From Ctenosaura bakeri (Eukaryota > Chordata > Lepidosauria > Squamata > Iguanidae), in the NCBI GenBank assembly GCA_948474755.1, contig CAOLHI010000396.1, positions 124,001 to 188,000 of the forward strand: 64,000 nt of DNA, written 5' to 3'. Under the pieces are notes generated by a model that was given only the letters and a program-made list of their open reading frames with translations, did not search any database and was not told the DNA's origin. This document shows positions 60,047 to 64,000 of this stretch, in pieces; position 1 is the first letter of the stretch, and the number at the start of each line of letters is the position of its first letter. The translations under genes were made by a program, and so were the position numbers.

Positions 60047-60239
60047 GGCCATTTCCACACTACACTGTTATAGTGCTATTATTCCGCTTTCAACATCCTG
60101 TGGAATTCTTGGTTTACTGAGGCCAAAGAGCTCTCTGGCTGAGAATCTAAATGCCCCTCCCTAAACTGCAAACCTCAGGATTCCACAGAATGTTGAAAGT
60201 GGAATAATAGCACTATAACAGTGTAGTGCAGAAGTAGCC
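60047..60239. mobile_element. GGCC-ended foldback MITE, about 193 bp
   Basis: GGCCATTTCCACACTACACTG at the left; GTGTAGTGCAGAAGTAGCC at the right, with the same interior as 44688-44889 (GAGCTCTCTGGCTGAGAAT). Flanks TTT and CTT match at two of three bases. Confidence 0.87.
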
Positions 60240-60621
60240 CTTGTAATGACAAGGGTCCTGTTTGATCCTTGTACTGATGGAAAAAGACTGCCAACATGTT
60301 TCTCAGGGGAAAATTTACCTTTCCCATGCAGTCCCTCTAAGACTTCAATATCTTCTCTGGAGGGACTTTTATACCTCCAAAACAGAGCTTTGAGTAGTGC
60401 AGCAAACTGAAGGAGAGAAAGAAGGAAAGTATCCCTTTCAAGGTACATGGGGACTGTGCAGACACAAGCAGGAATTGCTTCCTCCGGCAATGGGGGCTAC
60501 ATGTATATAGAAGATTTCTTATACATATCTTGATTTATTGCAAGTGTAGGCAATCAACCCACAGAACTTTAAAATCTATCCCAAGAACTTTTGTAATTAG
60601 GATAATTTCAAGGATAAGAAA
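60240..60621. other. NKAIN2: Intron, no recognisable element
   Basis: Nothing assignable. Confidence 0.5.
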
Positions 60622-60857
60622 GAGAGCCAGCATGGTGTAGTGACCTGAGCATGGGACTATGAATTTAGAGATCAGGGTTCAAATTCCTGCCCAAGCATGG
60701 AAACCCACTGGGTGACCTTGGGCAAGTCACACCCTCTCAGCCTCAGAGGAAACCAAGGCAAACACTTTATGAATACATCATGCCAAGAAAACCTGTGATA
60801 GGTTCACCTTAGGATCACCATAAGTCAGAAGTGTCCTAAAGGCATACAACAGTAACA
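60622..60857 (+). mobile_element. Sauria-type SINE, full length
   Basis: The best-preserved copy: AGAGAGCCAGCATGGTGTAG head, GGGTTCAAATTCCTGCC B box, CCACTGGGTGACCTTGGGCA body, GCCAAGAAAACCTGTGATAG, and a CATAAGTCAGAAGTGTCC tail ending in ACAACAGTAAC. Sauria SINEs are transcribed by Pol III and use RTE-type LINE machinery. Confidence 0.93.
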
Positions 60858-61389
60858 AAAGATAATAAAACAGCAAGAAAACAAACAAATAAATCTGAAC
60901 CTAATAAACTAAGTTTTTCATTGTATAAATGAAATATGCTGTAAGGGATTTTTTTAAAAAAAACCTCATTTTCATAACAGACATAATAGCAAAAAACAAA
61001 AAAAACAAAAAACCTGCAAAGGTCTTGATCAAGAGAAGCTCAGTCAGAACTCTATGTTTGCAGTAAGGTTTTCATAGATTCACCTTTGTGTTGCACCCCC
61101 TGGCACGTTCCAGAAAGCCAATCCTAAGAGCAAGAGACCTTCCAGAATGGGACGTGAGAGCTGCAGCTAAAGAGGAAATTTGTAGTCCATGACACATAGA
61201 TTAAGTGGTTATATTATGCTTTATTGTTATTTGATTTTTTTTAAAAAAGTTCACGTATTTTGATGCTATTCGATTGCTAAGAATTTTAGAAATAGAATAT
61301 GATCAATGAAAAAAGTGGGTTAAAATAGAAACACAAAGCAATAAAATGGATTATACATCTATCTTTCAAGCAAGGAGAAGGAGAAAGAA
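60858..61389. other. NKAIN2: Intron, no recognisable element
   Basis: A-rich; the L1 to the right may start within it. Confidence 0.4.
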
Positions 61390-62610
61390 GGAGAAAGAAA
61401 AAATATTGAACCTATGAGGGTGAATTTTTAAACATGGGATAAATGGAGTAAAAGACTAGGTACTAAAGATGTGAAATGGTTACCAATAGAATACTTAAGT
61501 AGGAGTAATAATGAAGAGTTTGGGAAAACATTGAAAAAAGTTAAAGACAAGCAGAATTAAAATTATTGGAGATGTATATGAATCCACAGGGAAACCAATA
61601 GAGGAGGAATTACGGTATTGATTTCAGTGATTGGAGGTCAGCATTGGATTCAGAGAAAAGGGATTATTAAATCTCTACAGGAAATAAAACTGAACACAGT
61701 AAAAGAGAATAGGTATTTAGAGGAAATGATCAAAAGAAAAAAAGAAGAAAAAGGATTAATAGGAAAAAAATTATAAAAAAAGTTAACAGCCCAGTATAGA
61801 ATGATAGACGGGTTGACAATTAGCTGGGAAAAAGATATGTCGATAGATAGAAAAGTAATTAAAATTTGGTTCCAAGAAATTGCTAGAAATAAAAATACAA
61901 ACATAAAAGAACAACAAACGAAAATGATTGGTAGATGGTACAGAACACCCCAATCAAATGTCATATATAAATGGCAATTTCTCACCAAAATGCTGGGATG
62001 GATGTGGAACTAAGGGCATTTATATACATATGTGGTGGGAGTGTTCATTTATTCAGAAATTTTGGAAAGAGGTTAAGAAACAAAGAAATATAATAATAGG
62101 TTCAAATAAGTAAAGAAAATTGTTTAACCTTCCACCTAGGGATGATAGGTTTAAATAAGAATGAAAGTTATGTAACAAAACAAAACTTAAAAGCTGCTCA
62201 TGCAGTTACTGCTTTAGAGTAGAAAAAGAAATCAAAGTGGAATGAGTTTTATTTGTTAAAATGTATAAAAGAAGCTATATTTGACTTTTTTAGGGAAATA
62301 AGGTTAAAGTATACTGGACAATATAGTAAAGAAACATGGAGTGATAACTGGAAAATGGTGATTGAGAAAGTAAAAGAAAAATCAGAGTATGAAGATGTGA
62401 TAAGTTTAATTAAGGTTATATCCATATCTCTGCAAAAGCTTTTTGATACAAATGGGGTCTAGGTCCTCTGTCAACCATTTGCAGGCAGGGAATAGGTTGA
62501 AAAAGTAATTGTTGTTAAAAAAAATGTTCCTTGTAATAAAATTGTAATATAGTATATATTACTGTATACTAATCATGCTATTCATAATAAAAGGGGAAAA
62601 AATGGAAAAA
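61390..62610 (+). mobile_element. L1 LINE, 5' truncated, ORF2 end and 3' UTR
   Basis: Plus-strand frames carry L1 ORF2 sequence: LTISWEKDMSIDRKVIKIWF, KEQQTKMIGRWYRTPQ, and after a frameshift CGTKGIYIHMWWECSFIQKF (the HMWWEC motif intact, unlike the 11035 copy), then FFREIRLKYTGQYSKETW. Several stops and frameshifts. It ends with a T/A-rich 3' UTR and AATAAAAGG plus A run near 62587. Confidence 0.85.
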
Positions 62611-64000
62611 AATATTTTTGATGAAGGAAGCTTCTCCTGCTATTACTCTCCAAATGCTAAGAAGAACATTCCTGCACAAATGATTAATGTGTCGTATACT
62701 AATGCTTCATCCGTGAAGGTTGTGCAAAAATGACTAGCTGTTCGACTTTTGTGTCTTTACAAACATGATCAGGAGGAGGAAATGTGACAGTGACCTAAAT
62801 CTAAGCCATCCTTTGCTGGATGTAGAGAGCTCTTGTCATTAATCATGCACACTGTTTCATTTTGCATGAGCAAATCTTAATCCATAAACTTTGGGATGTA
62901 CATCACGCTTTATGGATGAAGCATTAGTGCCTTTCAAGAAGCTGCTATCAAATCAACGTAGCAATAGCCATATATCCCAGAATTGTTGTAAGACTGCATG
63001 ACATGTGAATTGTGCAGTGTTCTTTGTATCTAAAGCACTTTATAAATGATATATGTCACCTAAATCCAATGTAACGTTAGTAGAAGGAAACAATGTCCTA
63101 GCAGAGTTGTCTTGGTTTTCACAACTGTGCAAGTAGTTGCATATTTGTTCTTTTGCTCCATGGGCATACTACCGCTTGTTGCACATCTACTTTTATGATC
63201 ACTTCCATAACTGCTTGTGCAGCTGATTATAGAAATTGACACCAAAACTAGGTGCCCATTAATACAACATCATTTATGCTAGTGGGCTGATGCTGTTGGA
63301 TACTGGTGCATCTGCATATTTTAAGACCATATCTCTCCAAGTCACTCTTCCTGACCTTTACAGGTAACTGGGAATTCTTTAGTCAAAGCTGTTGTGAGAC
63401 ACAAGGTAGTATGTCCTTCTCTTTCAAATTATATGATCATCATGCCAGATTCCTGCACAGCTAGTAGTAGATTACTATGATATCATAGACCAATTTAATC
63501 ATTTTTCTTTTCATTTTCTAGACAGTATTTTGTAGCCTCTGGCTTCCCAATTGTTGCATTTTAAACAATTTTATATATAACGTAATATTTTTAAATGTTG
63601 ATATTCTTTTATAAGAGATCTCGCTAAGCTGTAAATGTGCAAATCATGTCCCCCACGTATAGATTTAAATCACTTCCGGCAGATACAACATGATGGACTA
63701 AAATTTTGAAGAAATACATAGCCGCTAGTAAGGAAGAAAAGAGGATACATTTATGACTGCTGTAATTCTAGAGATCATATAGAAGGATTATTGTAATGTA
63801 TAATATTCAGGGAAGCAGATTTTTAGTAGCGTCACACTTAAGCGCAACCAGCTCACATTCATTTCTGTTTAAAGTGTATTTACATTGTACTGCCAAGAAA
63901 TGTGTGGTATATGGACTAACAGCAGCATACAGTTATTTTTCTCATCTGTCCGTTCCATGATAGGCAGATTTCCTGCCAAATATCTGAACAGCAACAGGAA
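62611..64000. other. NKAIN2: Intron, no recognisable element
   Basis: AT-rich sequence to the window end without an assignable repeat, exon or RNA. Confidence 0.5.

Noticed and set aside
61801..62462. Host gene on the plus strand at 61.8-62.5 kb
   Set aside because: The three frames share L1 ORF2 C-terminal motifs (HMWWEC and neighbours) and are broken by frameshifts, so they are an L1 remnant.

Overview
The window is vertebrate intronic DNA from a squamate reptile, probably a lizard. The species cannot be fixed from the sequence. The evidence is the repeat content: many tRNA-derived Sauria-type (ACA-like) SINEs whose 3' ends resemble RTE/Bov-B LINE tails, a nearly complete CR1 LINE with the ATTCTATG-type 3' terminus, several L1 and L2 remnants, pogo/Tigger-like and hAT-like DNA transposons, and two or more families of GGCC-ended short transposons. 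Nothing looks bacterial or viral.

The only host protein-coding sequence I can support is one 81-bp exon at 36073-36153 on the plus strand. It has a polypyrimidine tract and AG acceptor before it and a GT donor after it. Its 27 codons match the membrane segment of NKAIN2 (sodium/potassium-transporting ATPase beta-1 subunit interacting protein). I see no other NKAIN2 exon, so the rest of the window is two long introns of that gene.

Layout. 1-5.2 kb: L1 tail, two SINEs, hAT-like elements and a 7SK RNA retropseudogene at 2745-2975 with a perfect 16-bp target-site duplication and no A tail. 5.2-11.8 kb: L2, SINEs, a 96-bp near-perfect inverted repeat (7558-7836), a Tigger-like element and an L1 tail. 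13.4-18.4 kb: antisense L1, a hAT-transposase relic, a SINE split by a 183-bp transposon, and a possible Helitron containing a large foldback element. 21.5-26.0 kb: a 4.28-kb CR1 inserted into a minus-strand SINE. Its ORF1 is intact and carries an SGNH esterase. Its ORF2 (endonuclease and reverse transcriptase) has three lesions. 28-30 kb: two Tigger-like elements. 34-36 kb: foldback transposons and the NKAIN2 exon. 38-40 kb: a probable LTR split by a Tigger-like element, and an L2. 42-52 kb: degenerate TTTGCACAGAAAACAG-type arrays, more GGCC-ended transposons and a Tigger-like element. 55-62.6 kb: a 421-bp GGCC-type element, SINE, MITE and L1.

The most interesting point is the ORF1/ORF2 junction of the CR1. 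ORF1 ends ...T TTA AAC TAA, and ORF2 is open in the -1 frame from just upstream of that heptamer. ORF2 has no in-frame ATG before its endonuclease domain. This is the arrangement expected of -1 ribosomal frameshifting, but it is inferred from one copy.
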